A stretch of 64,000 nt of DNA from Clostridium rhizosphaerae. GTDB taxonomy: Bacteria; Bacillota; Clostridia; Clostridiales; Clostridiaceae. Below are positions 1 to 9,065 of the stretch, one piece after another. The notes beneath the pieces are model-generated. The model saw only the letters and a list, made by a program, of their open reading frames with translations. It was not told where the DNA came from and searched no databases. The stretch is from NCBI RefSeq assembly GCF_016765585.1, contig NZ_JAESWC010000004.1, positions 124,001-188,000 on the forward strand. Direction: 5' to 3'. The translations under genes and the position numbers were made by a program. Each line of letters starts with the position of its first letter. The stretch's first letter is position 1.

Positions 1-307
1 TCCTTTCATATAATTGAATGAACTCCTTTGCCATGTCCTTTGCTAAAAGAGAATCCATAAAATGATCCTGCGAATGAATTAAAAGAACAGATATATCATT
101 TTTTTGACCTTCAGCTTCCTTTTGAATTAAGCCAAATTGAAGAGAATGTACAGTTTCTAGTTCTTTTTCTGCTTCTTCCAAGCATTTATATGCTTCCTCA
201 AATTTATTTAGCTTCGAAAAATTTATAGCCTTGAAGGCCAAAGCCTTAGCATTTCCTGCTGATAATATAAGTTGAAATGCTGTTTCTTGATAATCTACTT
301 CGTTCAT
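1..307 (-). CDS. PTS lactose/cellobiose-type EIIA, C-terminus cut by window edge
   Basis: This is the phosphocarrier subunit of a cellobiose/chitobiose-type phosphotransferase system; it passes phosphate from HPr to EIIB in the cytoplasm. The first 102 residues are visible. The family signature LLIHSQDHFMD lies at residues 75-85, with the expected phosphorylated histidine at position 78. The ATG at 307 follows an AGGAGG ribosome binding site at about 316-321. It is the last visible gene of the operon behind the sigma-54 promoter near 4040, 23 bp after the phospho-glycosidase gene. The family is about 105-115 residues long, so only a few residues are missing. Confidence 0.9.
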   Translation of the reverse strand, partial: MNEVDYQETAFQLILSAGNAKALAFKAINFSKLNKFEEAYKCLEEAEKELETVHSLQFGLIQKEAEGQKNDISVLLIHSQDHFMDSLLAKDMAKEFIQLYER

Positions 308-330
308 GCTGTTATCCTCCTATCTTACGT

Positions 331-1665
331 CTACTTTCTTATGCCGCCGCTTTCATCAAAAAATTTGGGTAAATATTTTTTATGTGCTTCAAGTAACTCA
401 TCTAAAAGCTTATGACCTTCAAGGTCGCTTGAAACCAATGGATTTGTAATCATAGCTAAAAGTGCTTTTTCATAGCTTCCTTCTACCGCCGCCTCTGCAC
501 CTAATATTTCAAACTGCTTAATTTGATTTATTAATCCCTTAATGTGCACTGGAAACTCTTCAATAAACTTATGAGGTATAGGGCCATCTTTAGTTATTTT
601 TGAAGTAATTTCAAGTACATAGTTATCTGGAAAGTCCTTTATTGTTCCGTTATTGATAGTATTAACTACCTGCAAATCGCCTTTGTCGTTATAGATAGAA
701 GAAATCAAATTACAGGCAGCATCAGAGTAATAAGCCCCTCCTCTTTTTTCAAGCTGCTTTGGTTTTTCTTTAAGGTTTATATCCTTATACAGCTCAAAAA
801 GTTCCTTTTCAGTTTCTATAACTTCTTCTGCTCTTGTTTTTCCAAGCTTAAACTTTTCAAGCTCATCAGCTAGCATTTCTTTTGTTTTATAATAATATCT
901 ATGATATGGACAAGGCATGAGCTTAAAGGCTTTTATAAAATCTGCATCCCAATCCATAGCAGTTATATTCTTCATGTTTATTTCAGAAGACTTTTCTATA
1001 TATTTATTCATAACTTCTTCAGTTTTATTTTCATCATCAACATAAATGTTAAAACCGTAAACCATATGATTAAGTCCTGCAAAATCTATTCTTACTCTTT
1101 TAGGCTCGATACCTAGTATGTTAGCAAGACCTCTTTCCATTCCTACTGGAACATTGCAAAGGCCTAAAAATCTTCTATGGACTGAATACCTTGCTAAAGC
1201 TTCTGTAACCATTCCTGCAGGATTTGTAAAATTAATTAACCAAGCCTTTGGACAAAGTTCTTCTATATCCTTTGCTATATCTAAAATAACCGGAATAGTT
1301 CTTAGGCCCTTAAATAGTCCTCCTGCACCATTAGTTTCCTGCCCCATAAATCCATGTGATAATGGAATTCTTTCATCCTTAGCTCTAGCTTGTAAAAGTC
1401 CTACTCTAAGCTGAGTAGTTACAAAGTCAGCATCTTTTAATGCTTCTCTTCTATCTAGAGTTAAATAAACTTTTATTGGAAGCCCTGCTTTTTCGATCAT
1501 TCTTTTTGCAAGGTTACCTACTATTTCTAATTTTTCTTTTCCTTCTTCAATATCTACAAGCCATAATTCATTTACGGGAAGCTCCTCATATCTTTTAATA
1601 ATACCTTCAACAAATTCAGGTGTATAAGATGAACCGCCGCCTATAGTAACAATTTTCAGCATCAT
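331..1665 (-). CDS. 6-phospho-beta-glucosidase, GH4 family
   Basis: This enzyme hydrolyses the 6-phospho-beta-glucoside (for example cellobiose-6-phosphate) delivered by the PTS. It uses the NAD- and metal-dependent elimination mechanism of glycoside hydrolase family 4. The N-terminal dinucleotide loop GGGSSYTPE is at residues 9-17, NPAG at 148-151, and the metal ligands of the family are probably Cys170 (LGLCNVP) and His200 (GLNHM). The length of 444 residues is normal. Two adjacent ATG codons (1665 and 1662) could start translation. The gene lies 12 bp after the DUF3284 gene in the same operon. The beta preference comes from family resemblance and PTS context; the exact sugar is not shown. 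Confidence 0.9.
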   Translation of the reverse strand: MMLKIVTIGGGSSYTPEFVEGIIKRYEELPVNELWLVDIEEGKEKLEIVGNLAKRMIEKAGLPIKVYLTLDRREALKDADFVTTQLRVGLLQARAKDERIPLSHGFMGQETNGAGGLFKGLRTIPVILDIAKDIEELCPKAWLINFTNPAGMVTEALARYSVHRRFLGLCNVPVGMERGLANILGIEPKRVRIDFAGLNHMVYGFNIYVDDENKTEEVMNKYIEKSSEINMKNITAMDWDADFIKAFKLMPCPYHRYYYKTKEMLADELEKFKLGKTRAEEVIETEKELFELYKDINLKEKPKQLEKRGGAYYSDAACNLISSIYNDKGDLQVVNTINNGTIKDFPDNYVLEITSKITKDGPIPHKFIEEFPVHIKGLINQIKQFEILGAEAAVEGSYEKALLAMITNPLVSSDLEGHKLLDELLEAHKKYLPKFFDESGGIRK

Positions 1666-1677
1666 ACCATCCCTTTC

Positions 1678-2127
1678 TTATCTCAGCTCCTTAATCATGG
1701 TTGTTTTTTCAATCTGCTCCTTTAACCCTTTAACTAAAAAGTCAAATCTTTTTCTGACTCTGGATTTAAAAAATAGACCAGATACCAGAATATTAAAACT
1801 GTTAAAGTATCCAGACGAATGATTTTCTTCAACTAAAATAATCTTTGTTTTGTTTTCATCTATAGAATAAAATTCATATCTTGATTTGTAAAATATATTA
1901 TCATGAGTGCTTGTTATTTCATAAATCTGATTAGTCTTATAATCAGTTATCTCTACAACAACCTTTCCATTTCGCACAGAATAAGCTCCTGCAGCTCTCT
2001 CTACCATAGTCCCTACTGGGTTTTTTTCATTAAATTTAGGAAAATCTCTTTTAGCAGTCTTTTTAAAAACTCTAAAAACTTCATTGACGGGATAATCAAC
2101 TACTGCTTGATTCTTATAGGTTGCCAT
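1678..2127 (-). CDS. DUF3284 family protein of the cellobiose PTS operon
   Basis: This protein of about 149 residues resembles the DUF3284 family, which is recurrently encoded in cellobiose-type PTS operons. Its pattern of a long helix at the end (LVKGLKEQIEK) after a beta-rich stretch fits an SRPBCC-like ligand-binding fold. The ATG at 2127 is preferred over a GTG at 2139 because the GTG lies inside the ribosome binding site (AGGTGGAGGG). There is no signal peptide. Its biochemical role is unknown; binding of a sugar phosphate or assistance to the PTS would fit the context but is inference. Confidence 0.75.
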   Translation of the reverse strand: MATYKNQAVVDYPVNEVFRVFKKTAKRDFPKFNEKNPVGTMVERAAGAYSVRNGKVVVEITDYKTNQIYEITSTHDNIFYKSRYEFYSIDENKTKIILVEENHSSGYFNSFNILVSGLFFKSRVRKRFDFLVKGLKEQIEKTTMIKELR

Positions 2128-2189
2128 ATAACCCTCCACCTCATAAGATTTATTAGGGGGATATATAATCCCCCTGTAATTATTTCTTT

Positions 2190-3581
2190 TTATACGTTAA
2201 GACTGTTTCCTGACTCTTCAACCACAGCATCTTTGTTAGAAACAATAACAAATGGTGCGTAGATTAATATTGAAATAAGCAATGTCACTGCTGCCAGTAT
2301 AGTAGCTGTTATACTTCCTCCTGTTGATAAGAAAGCTGATACTATTGGAGGAGTAACCCATGGAGATGCAATATAAATCTTGCCTGCAAATGGTATTGGA
2401 CCAGTAAATAACCAAGCAATAAACAAAGTAACAACCGGTGTTAATACGAAAGGTATAAACATAAGTGGATTTAATACCATTGGAAGTCCATAAATAACCG
2501 GTTCATTTATCTGGAATATACCAGGAGCTGTAGCAAGTTTTGCAAGTTCCTTATGTTCTTGTCTCTTAGAGAATAGATATATACAAATTATTAATCCTAA
2601 AGTAGCACCTGAACCACCGTGCATAGCGTAAACGTCTATGAAGTTTCTAGTAATAGCGTTTGTAGGTGCAGTATGATAAACTGTAACAGCTTGAAGATTT
2701 TCTTGTATCGCAGGTGCGTACATTGTATCAAGAATAGGTCCAACTATATTCATACCATGCAATCCGAAGAACCAAAGTATTTGTGATATCATTACTAAGA
2801 ATATCATTGTAGCCGGTGACTGACCAAGACTTGTAAGAGGTCTTTGTATAGTCAAATCTATCCAGTCTTTTAAAGGAAGCTTTACAAAATTTAAGAATAT
2901 AACCGATAATATACCGAATACCAGCATAACTATTCCACCCGGAATAACAGCTGAAAATGCCTTTGATACTGCTGGTGGAACCTGTTCAGGCATTTTAATT
3001 ACCCAGCCTTTTTTAATAACTAATCTATATATTTCAGTAGCTAAGATTGCTGTAATAAGACCTGTAAATACAGCAGAAGAGTTAAAGGATGTCCAAGATA
3101 AAAGTCCCCAGCCTTCAACAGCTTTTACACCTGCTTTTTCAGCAATATCTTTAGCAAGTTCTATTTTACCTGTCTGTGGTAAAAGTGTAAGATATGATAC
3201 TGTTGCAATTACACCGGCTGATAATCCATCAACCTCATAATTTTTAGCCAGATTATATGAAATTGTAAATACTGAGAATATAACTCCTAGTGCAAGAGTT
3301 CCCCACCAAATCTGACTCATTACCGGAATAATATATTTTGCAAGGAATGGTTGTACGCTATCTGCATACCAGCCCATTTTATTAAGCGCTTTTCCAAATA
3401 ATGAATCTGCATTGAACAATACGTTATTAAGCATTACAACCAAAGCACCCATCATTGTCATTGGAAGTATAGCTATAAATCCATCTCTCATTGCAGCAAG
3501 ATGTTTCTGTCTGCCGATAGCCCCAGCTATAGGTAAGAAGTGTTTTTCCAGCCACGCTGCTAACTTATCTAAAAAACCCAT
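2190..3581 (-). CDS. PTS cellobiose-type permease, EIIC subunit
   Basis: This is the membrane channel subunit that transports and helps phosphorylate a beta-linked disaccharide. The 463-residue protein is mostly hydrophobic, with about ten predicted membrane segments. It carries the family loop NEPVIYGLPMVLNP, involved in substrate binding in the lactose/cellobiose EIIC family. It starts at 3581 after GAGGAGG and lies 39 bp downstream of EIIB. Separate EIIA, EIIB and EIIC genes are the usual arrangement for the Lac family. Specificity for cellobiose rather than chitobiose or lactose is inferred from the linked GH4 enzyme. Confidence 0.92.
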   Translation of the reverse strand: MGFLDKLAAWLEKHFLPIAGAIGRQKHLAAMRDGFIAILPMTMMGALVVMLNNVLFNADSLFGKALNKMGWYADSVQPFLAKYIIPVMSQIWWGTLALGVIFSVFTISYNLAKNYEVDGLSAGVIATVSYLTLLPQTGKIELAKDIAEKAGVKAVEGWGLLSWTSFNSSAVFTGLITAILATEIYRLVIKKGWVIKMPEQVPPAVSKAFSAVIPGGIVMLVFGILSVIFLNFVKLPLKDWIDLTIQRPLTSLGQSPATMIFLVMISQILWFFGLHGMNIVGPILDTMYAPAIQENLQAVTVYHTAPTNAITRNFIDVYAMHGGSGATLGLIICIYLFSKRQEHKELAKLATAPGIFQINEPVIYGLPMVLNPLMFIPFVLTPVVTLFIAWLFTGPIPFAGKIYIASPWVTPPIVSAFLSTGGSITATILAAVTLLISILIYAPFVIVSNKDAVVEESGNSLNV

Positions 3582-3620
3582 AAATAATTCCTCCTCAAAT
3601 TTTAAAATTCAAATAATTAT

Positions 3621-3923
3621 TTACGCCCCTATCAGTTTTAAAGCTTGATTTAAAACTCCTTCGCCGTCAACTTTTCCATAGGATCTCATGTCAATAACCT
3701 CTACAGGTTTTGGTGCTGCCAGCTTAGCTACCTCATCCTTCATAAATCTAACCTGAGGTCCTAAAAGAATTACATCTGGCTTTGCTAACTCATTTTTAAA
3801 GCCTGCTGTTCCAACAGCCCAAATCTCGATTTCTATACCTCTTGCAGCTGCAGCTTTTTGCATCTTGGAAACAAGAAGCGATGTGGACATCCCTGCCGAA
3901 CAAATTAGCATAACCTTTTTCAT
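3621..3923 (-). CDS. PTS cellobiose-type EIIB subunit
   Basis: This 100-residue cytoplasmic subunit accepts phosphate on a cysteine and passes it to the incoming sugar. The phospho-loop CSAGMSTS starts at Cys8, which is the expected active-site residue. It is the first gene after the sigma-54 promoter; the leader of about 100 nt holds two palindromes. The ribosome binding site is AGGGGG. Confidence 0.93.
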   Translation of the reverse strand: MKKVMLICSAGMSTSLLVSKMQKAAAARGIEIEIWAVGTAGFKNELAKPDVILLGPQVRFMKDEVAKLAAPKPVEVIDMRSYGKVDGEGVLNQALKLIGA

Positions 3924-3954
3924 AAAAATACCCCCTTGTAATTTTTTAGAATCA

Positions 3955-3977
3955 CATAAGGATTATTAATCCTTATG
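3955..3977. promoter_or_regulatory. 23-bp palindrome in the EIIB leader
   Basis: CATAAGGATTA and TAATCCTTATG form an 11-bp perfect inverted repeat around one central T. It lies between the predicted sigma-54 transcription start and the EIIB start codon. No T-run follows in the direction of the operon, so it is not a normal terminator. It could be an operator or an mRNA hairpin. Confidence 0.5.
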
Positions 3978-4002
3978 CTCTTTAAATAGTTAATAGGTTA
4001 TA

Positions 4003-4018
4003 AAATGTATACATTTTC
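4003..4018. promoter_or_regulatory. Palindrome AAAATGTATACATTTT downstream of sigma-54 promoter
   Basis: This is a perfect 16-bp palindrome about 10-25 bp past the expected start of transcription. Its TGTATAC core also occurs in the upstream activator candidates at 4093-4193, so the same protein may bind both. That link is inference. Confidence 0.45.
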
Positions 4019-4038
4019 ATTTCCATGTCTTATTATAT

Positions 4039-4054
4039 AGCAACTTGCGTGCCA
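4039..4054 (-). promoter_or_regulatory. Sigma-54 (-24/-12) promoter of the cellobiose PTS operon
   Basis: On the minus strand the sequence reads TGGCACGCAAGTTGCT. It has the invariant GG of the -24 element and GC of the -12 element with correct spacing, and it matches the TGGCAC-N5-TTGC consensus fully. It lies about 115 bp upstream of EIIB. The upstream gene encodes a sigma-54-dependent LevR-type activator, which strongly supports the call. Confidence 0.92.
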
Positions 4055-4089
4055 AAATAAAAACAGCAGAGAAAATGCCATCTCTGCTG
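4054..4089 (-). terminator. Rho-independent terminator of the activator gene
   Basis: CAGCAGAGA and TCTCTGCTG form a perfect 9-bp stem with an 8-nt loop, followed on the minus strand by TTTTTATTTT. The T-run ends at the -24 box of the sigma-54 promoter. Transcription of the activator therefore stops just where the PTS operon promoter begins. Confidence 0.85.
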
Positions 4090-4092
4090 TGC

Positions 4093-4193
4093 TTTTGTAT
4101 ACTATGATATACACATTTAAATACATATTTATACAAAACATTAAATATTATTATAAAATCCTATACACATTATTTAGTTTTGTATACACATTT
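4093..4193. promoter_or_regulatory. Candidate upstream activator sites for the sigma-54 activator
   Basis: The 107 bp between the activator stop codon and the sigma-54 promoter hold repeated motifs. TATACACATT occurs at 4108, 4162 and 4183, and TTTTGTATAC at 4093 and 4178, with an inverted ATACAAAA at 4131. These lie about 40-140 bp upstream of the -24 box, where enhancer sites of LevR-type activators usually are. They are also in the transcribed 3' tail of the activator mRNA. Confidence 0.6.
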
Positions 4194-4196
4194 TAT

Positions 4197-6917
4197 TTAA
4201 ATCTCTAATACACTTCTTAAAACAAAGCAAACTTCATCATCATTAAAGGAAATATTTATATTTTTAGATATGGAATTCATAAATTTTTTTAGTTTTAACA
4301 GCTGAAGCTTATAATTTTCATACAGTTTGGCTTTTACCTCACACTCAGGACTATCTGTGCCGTTTATTAACCTCTTAATAGCACAAATAAGATGCAGCAC
4401 TACCCCTGTTGCTATTTCCTCTGAAACTTCAAAACCCAGCTTAGTTTGAATAAAGCTTATAGTGGATAAACAAATATTTTTATATTCTTCAACATCTATT
4501 GATCCGTCTATTTCCTCTTTATAATTTTCAATAATCCAGGCATATTCGCTTACATCGTTTCCATTTATAAGTGATTTTAATAGGGATACGCCTTCCTCAC
4601 TAAACATCTGTGAAATTGATACGAATGGTATTCCATATATATCTGGATTAAAGGTTCCTACTATCGCTGCTATTTTCTTGTCCTTTGCAAGCTTATTTAC
4701 TGAAGAATAAAACTCTTTAGTATTATTAATGGTTAAAGCCATAACCTGCACATTTTTAGGAAGCTTCAATTTCTTTTCTATCATTTCTTTTAAAGTTAGT
4801 GCACTTCCCTCTCCTGTTGTACAAACAGTTATTATAAGCTTATCTTTTTTTGCCATAAAGTTTTCACTAAGACTATGTAAAGATGAATTAAAGAAATTGG
4901 AATGGCTTTCATTTACTGAGTACCATATATTATCTATATCATATTCGATTAAGGATTTTCTAGCGCACTCTATGACAGTAATAGTAGAAGCCATTTCCAA
5001 AACCTTTATTTTAATTCCTGTTTCTTCTTCAATTAAATTTCCAAACATTTTTAAGGAACCCATATCTACTAGAAGAAGAACCCCTGCTCCTCTATGATTT
5101 TTAACAATTATCTCTTTTAATTCCTGATAGGCTTCTTTCGCATTTTTATCCAAGCTCATATCATAAGCATAAATGTTATAGGCTCCAACAAGCTTTTGTG
5201 CTACCTCCATCATTGAAGAAGCTGTATGTCTTCCATGCATGGCTACTACAACAATTGGGATACAACTTTCTTCAGTATCAGAGTTTTTCCCAAGAGTCAA
5301 AAACATGGCAATAAAACCGACTTCATCCACAGGAAGCTTAATATTAAACTGTTTTTCAAGCTTAGTTGCAAAGTTAAGTGCCAGCACATATTCTTCCTTA
5401 TTTTCCTCTATAATTCTTTTAAGATTGTGATTAATAACCTTTTTACCTGATTTAAGCCTTTCAATACTTGAACTTATGTGTAGACAGAGCCCGTAAAAAG
5501 TTTTGTTTGGAAAAACCTTTCCAAGCTTTACTCCTGCATAACTCAAGAATTCTTCTACTAAATCAATTATTTTCTTATCAACAAGCTTTGACAGTTCCTC
5601 TTTATTTACTTGTCTCTGAGTATCTCCTACAAGTTCTCTAAAATAGTTTTCAATTTCAAGAGACATTAAAACATTAATATCTTCCTCATCTACGCCTCTT
5701 TCCTGAAGCTCTTGAATTCTATCTTCAATATCTTCATAGAAGTTGTCTGGAAGTTTTGTTTTATCTATCTCTAAAATTTCCTCAATACCCGCAGCACTAA
5801 AGGATAGTCTTTTACTGCTATCCACTATCTTATCTATCTGATCGCTGTAGCTTTTATATAATATAAGCCCCTGTTTAACCTGAGCTGTAAAATCCGTACT
5901 ATGAAGCCTTATGTTTTTTTCTTTCCTTGACACACATTTTAAAAATGCATTTGCACATCCAAGCTGAATATCACTTTTTAACTGTCCTACATTTCCCGGA
6001 CAATTATATAATAAAAGACATCTTAAGCTATTTGGACTTACTATAATCTCTCTCCCTATTCTAGCTGATTCAATTTTCAAAAATTCGCAAACAAGCTCAT
6101 ATCTTTCCTCAAAAGTTCTATCTCTGAGTGGAGGTATAGTTATATTTATAGGTATTCTTCTTGTAAATGTAGACAAAAGACTAGTATCTACATCCTCTGT
6201 AGTAGCACAAATTATGAGAACGCTGCTTTTTTTTACATTATCCGCATCACCAATTGATGTATATTCACCCTTGTCCATTAAATAAAACAAGGTTTCCTGA
6301 CCTTCAGGCGGAAGTCTATGTACCTCGTCTAAAAATAAAATGCCATTATTAGCCTTTTCAACTAAACCTATTCTATCCTTATCCGAACCTGTATACGAAC
6401 CCTTTTTAGCTCCAAATAGATGAGCTAATAAAAGCTGAGGATTATTAGCATAATCTGCACAATTAAAAGTAATAAAAGGAGCATTTGAAGGAAGTATGCA
6501 GTTTTCTATAGCAAATCTATGCATAAGCTCCGCAAACATAGTTTTTCCAACTCCCGTCTCTCCCAAAAGGAGAGTATAAAGCCCTCTAGGCGGATAAAGA
6601 ATAGATGCTTTGGCCTGCTGAACAGATTTTTTGAGACTTTTGTCCGAACCTATAAGATTATCAAAACTCATACTGAACTTTGATGCTTTCTTATTAAAAT
6701 TAAGACTGTATAACACAGGCTTTCCTTTTATTTTAATAATCAAACCTTCCTGATAAAGCTCATTTAGTATTTTGCTTACATTTGTTCTTTTTATATCAAG
6801 CTTTTCAGCTATTTCATTTGTATCACATCCAATAGTCTTCTCACCTTTTTCATGCTGCCGCCTGCATTTTTCTTCTATATACCTTAGAATTTCCTCCTTG
6901 TTTGTCCCCTTTTTCAT
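4197..6917 (-). CDS. LevR/CelR-type sigma-54-dependent PTS-regulated activator
   Basis: This protein of about 906 residues activates the neighbouring PTS operon with sigma-54 RNA polymerase. In order it shows an N-terminal winged-helix-like region, an AAA+ domain (Walker A GETGVGKT, a GAFTGA-like loop GAKKGSYTGS, Walker B ILFLDE), a first PTS regulation domain, a mannose-type EIIA-like domain with a candidate phospho-histidine in MHGRHTASSM, and a C-terminal second PTS regulation domain. HPr and EIIB normally tune such proteins by phosphorylating these histidines. The ATG at 6917 fits the GGGGAG ribosome binding site; a GTG at 6929 lies too close to it. The gene is divergent from the aldehyde dehydrogenase gene. 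Confidence 0.93.
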   Translation of the reverse strand: MKKGTNKEEILRYIEEKCRRQHEKGEKTIGCDTNEIAEKLDIKRTNVSKILNELYQEGLIIKIKGKPVLYSLNFNKKASKFSMSFDNLIGSDKSLKKSVQQAKASILYPPRGLYTLLLGETGVGKTMFAELMHRFAIENCILPSNAPFITFNCADYANNPQLLLAHLFGAKKGSYTGSDKDRIGLVEKANNGILFLDEVHRLPPEGQETLFYLMDKGEYTSIGDADNVKKSSVLIICATTEDVDTSLLSTFTRRIPINITIPPLRDRTFEERYELVCEFLKIESARIGREIIVSPNSLRCLLLYNCPGNVGQLKSDIQLGCANAFLKCVSRKEKNIRLHSTDFTAQVKQGLILYKSYSDQIDKIVDSSKRLSFSAAGIEEILEIDKTKLPDNFYEDIEDRIQELQERGVDEEDINVLMSLEIENYFRELVGDTQRQVNKEELSKLVDKKIIDLVEEFLSYAGVKLGKVFPNKTFYGLCLHISSSIERLKSGKKVINHNLKRIIEENKEEYVLALNFATKLEKQFNIKLPVDEVGFIAMFLTLGKNSDTEESCIPIVVVAMHGRHTASSMMEVAQKLVGAYNIYAYDMSLDKNAKEAYQELKEIIVKNHRGAGVLLLVDMGSLKMFGNLIEEETGIKIKVLEMASTITVIECARKSLIEYDIDNIWYSVNESHSNFFNSSLHSLSENFMAKKDKLIITVCTTGEGSALTLKEMIEKKLKLPKNVQVMALTINNTKEFYSSVNKLAKDKKIAAIVGTFNPDIYGIPFVSISQMFSEEGVSLLKSLINGNDVSEYAWIIENYKEEIDGSIDVEEYKNICLSTISFIQTKLGFEVSEEIATGVVLHLICAIKRLINGTDSPECEVKAKLYENYKLQLLKLKKFMNSISKNINISFNDDEVCFVLRSVLEI

Positions 6918-7049
6918 AGCACTCCCCACCTTAAATGAAATAACTTAAAGAAAACGATTGAATATTTAGTCATTTTATAAAATTCTATCATATGTTATAA
7001 TTCTATTCAAATACTATTATTAATATATAACGCTAAAGGAGACTTATGA

Positions 7050-8441
7050 ATGAATTCGTTATCAGAACAACAAGTTAACCAAATACTTAAAGAACATAAA
7101 ACTTACTTTCATACCGGTGTAACAAAAAATATAAATTTTAGAATAGAAAACCTAAAAAAATTAAAAACTGCTATAAAAAAATATGAAGACAATATATTAG
7201 ATGCACTTTATAAAGATTTAGGCAAAAGTGAATTTGAAGCCTACAGCACTGAGGTAGGTTTTGTATTAGACAGCATTTCTTATATGATAAAAAACTTAAA
7301 AAACTGGTCTATGCCTAAAAAGGTTAAAGTACCGATACATCAGCAGCCTTCAAAAACCTATATAATGTATGAACCTTATGGAACAGTGCTTATAGTGGGT
7401 CCTTTTAATTATCCTTTCCAACTTGTAATAGAACCTCTTATAGGTGCCATAGCAGCTGGTAACTGTGCTATATTAAAACCTTCTGAAAGTACACCTGCAA
7501 TATCAGCACTTATAAAAGAGCTAATAGAAGAGACTTTTGATAATAAATACATAAGAGTTATAGAAGGTGAAAAAGAAACTACCTCCGCATTAATAAACTC
7601 ACCCTTTGACTATATTTTCTTTACTGGAAGCGTTCCTGTAGGAAGAATAGTTATGCAGGCGGCTGCAAAAAACTTAGTACCGGTAACCCTAGAGCTTGGC
7701 GGCAAAAGTCCAACTATAGTTGATAAAACAACAAACCTTGAAATTGCTGCTAAAAGAATTGCCTGGGGAAAGCTTATTAATACTGGACAGACCTGTATAG
7801 CACCTGACTACTTAATTGTTCATAAAGATGTTAAGGAACAGTTTATTGAAATGTTAAAAAAAGTTATTATTAATTTTTACGGAGTTGATGCTTCAAAAAG
7901 TAAAGACTACGGGCGAATTGTTAACACTAAACAATTCGATAGACTAACTTCAATAATTGATAAGGATAAATCTAAAGTTATATATGGCGGTAATTACAAT
8001 CGTGAAAAGCTTTATATTGAGCCAACTTTAATTAATAATGCTTCTTGGCAGGATGCCTCAATGGGAGATGAAATCTTTGGACCGATATTTCCTATACTTG
8101 AATACAGCGATTTAAATGAAGTGATAAACATGATTAACGAAAGACCAAAGCCTCTTGCTTTATATTTGTTTACTGAAAATGAAGCTGTAGAACATAAGGT
8201 ATTAAGCAGTATATCTTTTGGAGGCGGCTGCGTAAATGATACAATATCCCATGTTGCAAGCGTATATATGCCCTTTGGAGGCGTTGGAAACTCAGGCATA
8301 GGCGGTTATCATGGAAAAGAAAGCTTTGAAACCTTCTCTCATAGGAAGAGTATCTTAAAAAAGAGTACTAGGTTTAATATCAATCTAATATTTCCTCCTT
8401 ATAAGGATAAGGTTAAGTTAGTAAAAAGATTTTTAAAGTAA
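7050..8441 (+). CDS. Aldehyde dehydrogenase, class 3-like
   Basis: This 463-residue NAD(P)-dependent enzyme oxidises an aldehyde to its acid. Family landmarks are FTGS at 191-194, catalytic Glu215 in LELGGK and the nucleophile Cys249 in GQTCIAPDY. PFNYPF and GNCAILKPSE also match. The short length and the C-terminal hydrophobic, basic tail resemble class 3 enzymes such as fatty aldehyde dehydrogenases, but the substrate cannot be read from sequence. A competing ATG at 7046 opens only a ten-codon frame. The gene stands alone, followed by repeat DNA. Confidence 0.92.
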   Translation: MNSLSEQQVNQILKEHKTYFHTGVTKNINFRIENLKKLKTAIKKYEDNILDALYKDLGKSEFEAYSTEVGFVLDSISYMIKNLKNWSMPKKVKVPIHQQPSKTYIMYEPYGTVLIVGPFNYPFQLVIEPLIGAIAAGNCAILKPSESTPAISALIKELIEETFDNKYIRVIEGEKETTSALINSPFDYIFFTGSVPVGRIVMQAAAKNLVPVTLELGGKSPTIVDKTTNLEIAAKRIAWGKLINTGQTCIAPDYLIVHKDVKEQFIEMLKKVIINFYGVDASKSKDYGRIVNTKQFDRLTSIIDKDKSKVIYGGNYNREKLYIEPTLINNASWQDASMGDEIFGPIFPILEYSDLNEVINMINERPKPLALYLFTENEAVEHKVLSSISFGGGCVNDTISHVASVYMPFGGVGNSGIGGYHGKESFETFSHRKSILKKSTRFNINLIFPPYKDKVKLVKRFLK

Positions 8442-8460
8442 GTATACTCATTAATAAAAT

Positions 8461-8790
8461 TGCATACTAAAATGCCGCAGGCTGCGCTTTAAAGTTCGCA
8501 GGGCTTTGCGTGGAGAATAATATATAATCTTTGTGATTACTTTGCTACTGTTCTAAGGTTCGTGAAGTCATAAAACTAAGAGCCTCTAGGAATTCGCTTT
8601 AACTTTTGCTATCTTTAAAGCGAAGCTGCTATAACAAATCTTTATATCATATTGTAGTTTTGTTAGCTCAGAAGAGAGGCTCTAATTTTTATGACTTCAC
8701 TTCACCAAGAACATGGGCAAAATACTCAATTAATCTTATATATTATTTTCCACACTGCCCTGCATACTTTAAAGCATGCCTATAATACTT
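8461..8790 (-). repeat. Giant hairpin repeat, copy A (inverted orientation)
   Basis: About 320 bp fold back on themselves as an imperfect hairpin. GCAGGGC...AATAATATATAA near 8499-8526 pairs with TTATATATTATT...GCCCTGC near 8738-8764, and GAAGTCATAAAA...AGAGCCTCT near 8563-8588 pairs with AGAGGCTCT...TATGACTTC near 8675-8698. Read on the minus strand it matches copies B and C in segments, for example the part from GCCCATGTTCTTGG to CCTCTCTTCTGAGC. No plausible ORF is present. Edges are approximate. Confidence 0.75.
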
Positions 8791-8849
8791 TTGTTGTTCT
8801 CTAGTTAATCAGATTAAACATTAAAAAGTTTGGTGCTGTTTAATAATAG

Positions 8850-8950
8850 TGTTGATGTAAGTATGCTCTTCAATATTGTAGAAAGCAAATCTACTGCAAA
8901 CTCGCATGGTTCAAGTAAATATTTAAATATTTATATAGGTTTATATTTAA
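8850..8950 (-). repeat. Conserved module accompanying the giant hairpin
   Basis: The minus-strand sequence containing TATTTAAATATTTACTTGA, GCTTTCTAC and ATCAAC is repeated at about 23383-23465, where it directly precedes hairpin copy C. Here it lies about 70 bp from hairpin copy A in the same relative order. The conserved order suggests that hairpin and module were once one unit. Confidence 0.65.
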
Positions 8951-9065
8951 ATAGGCTAATGAAAAAAAGGCAATTTCTTGCTTTTAAAAAAGCCTAAACT
9001 TTTAATTATAAAAACAATCATTAAGCAAGTTGTACATATAGATACTTATAAGGGCGTATAAAAGC

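Noticed and set aside
6948-6961. CcpA-type cre site (AAGAAAACGATTGA) upstream of the sigma-54 activator
   Set aside because: Only the central AAAACG..T resembles the consensus; the outer TG and CA are missing.
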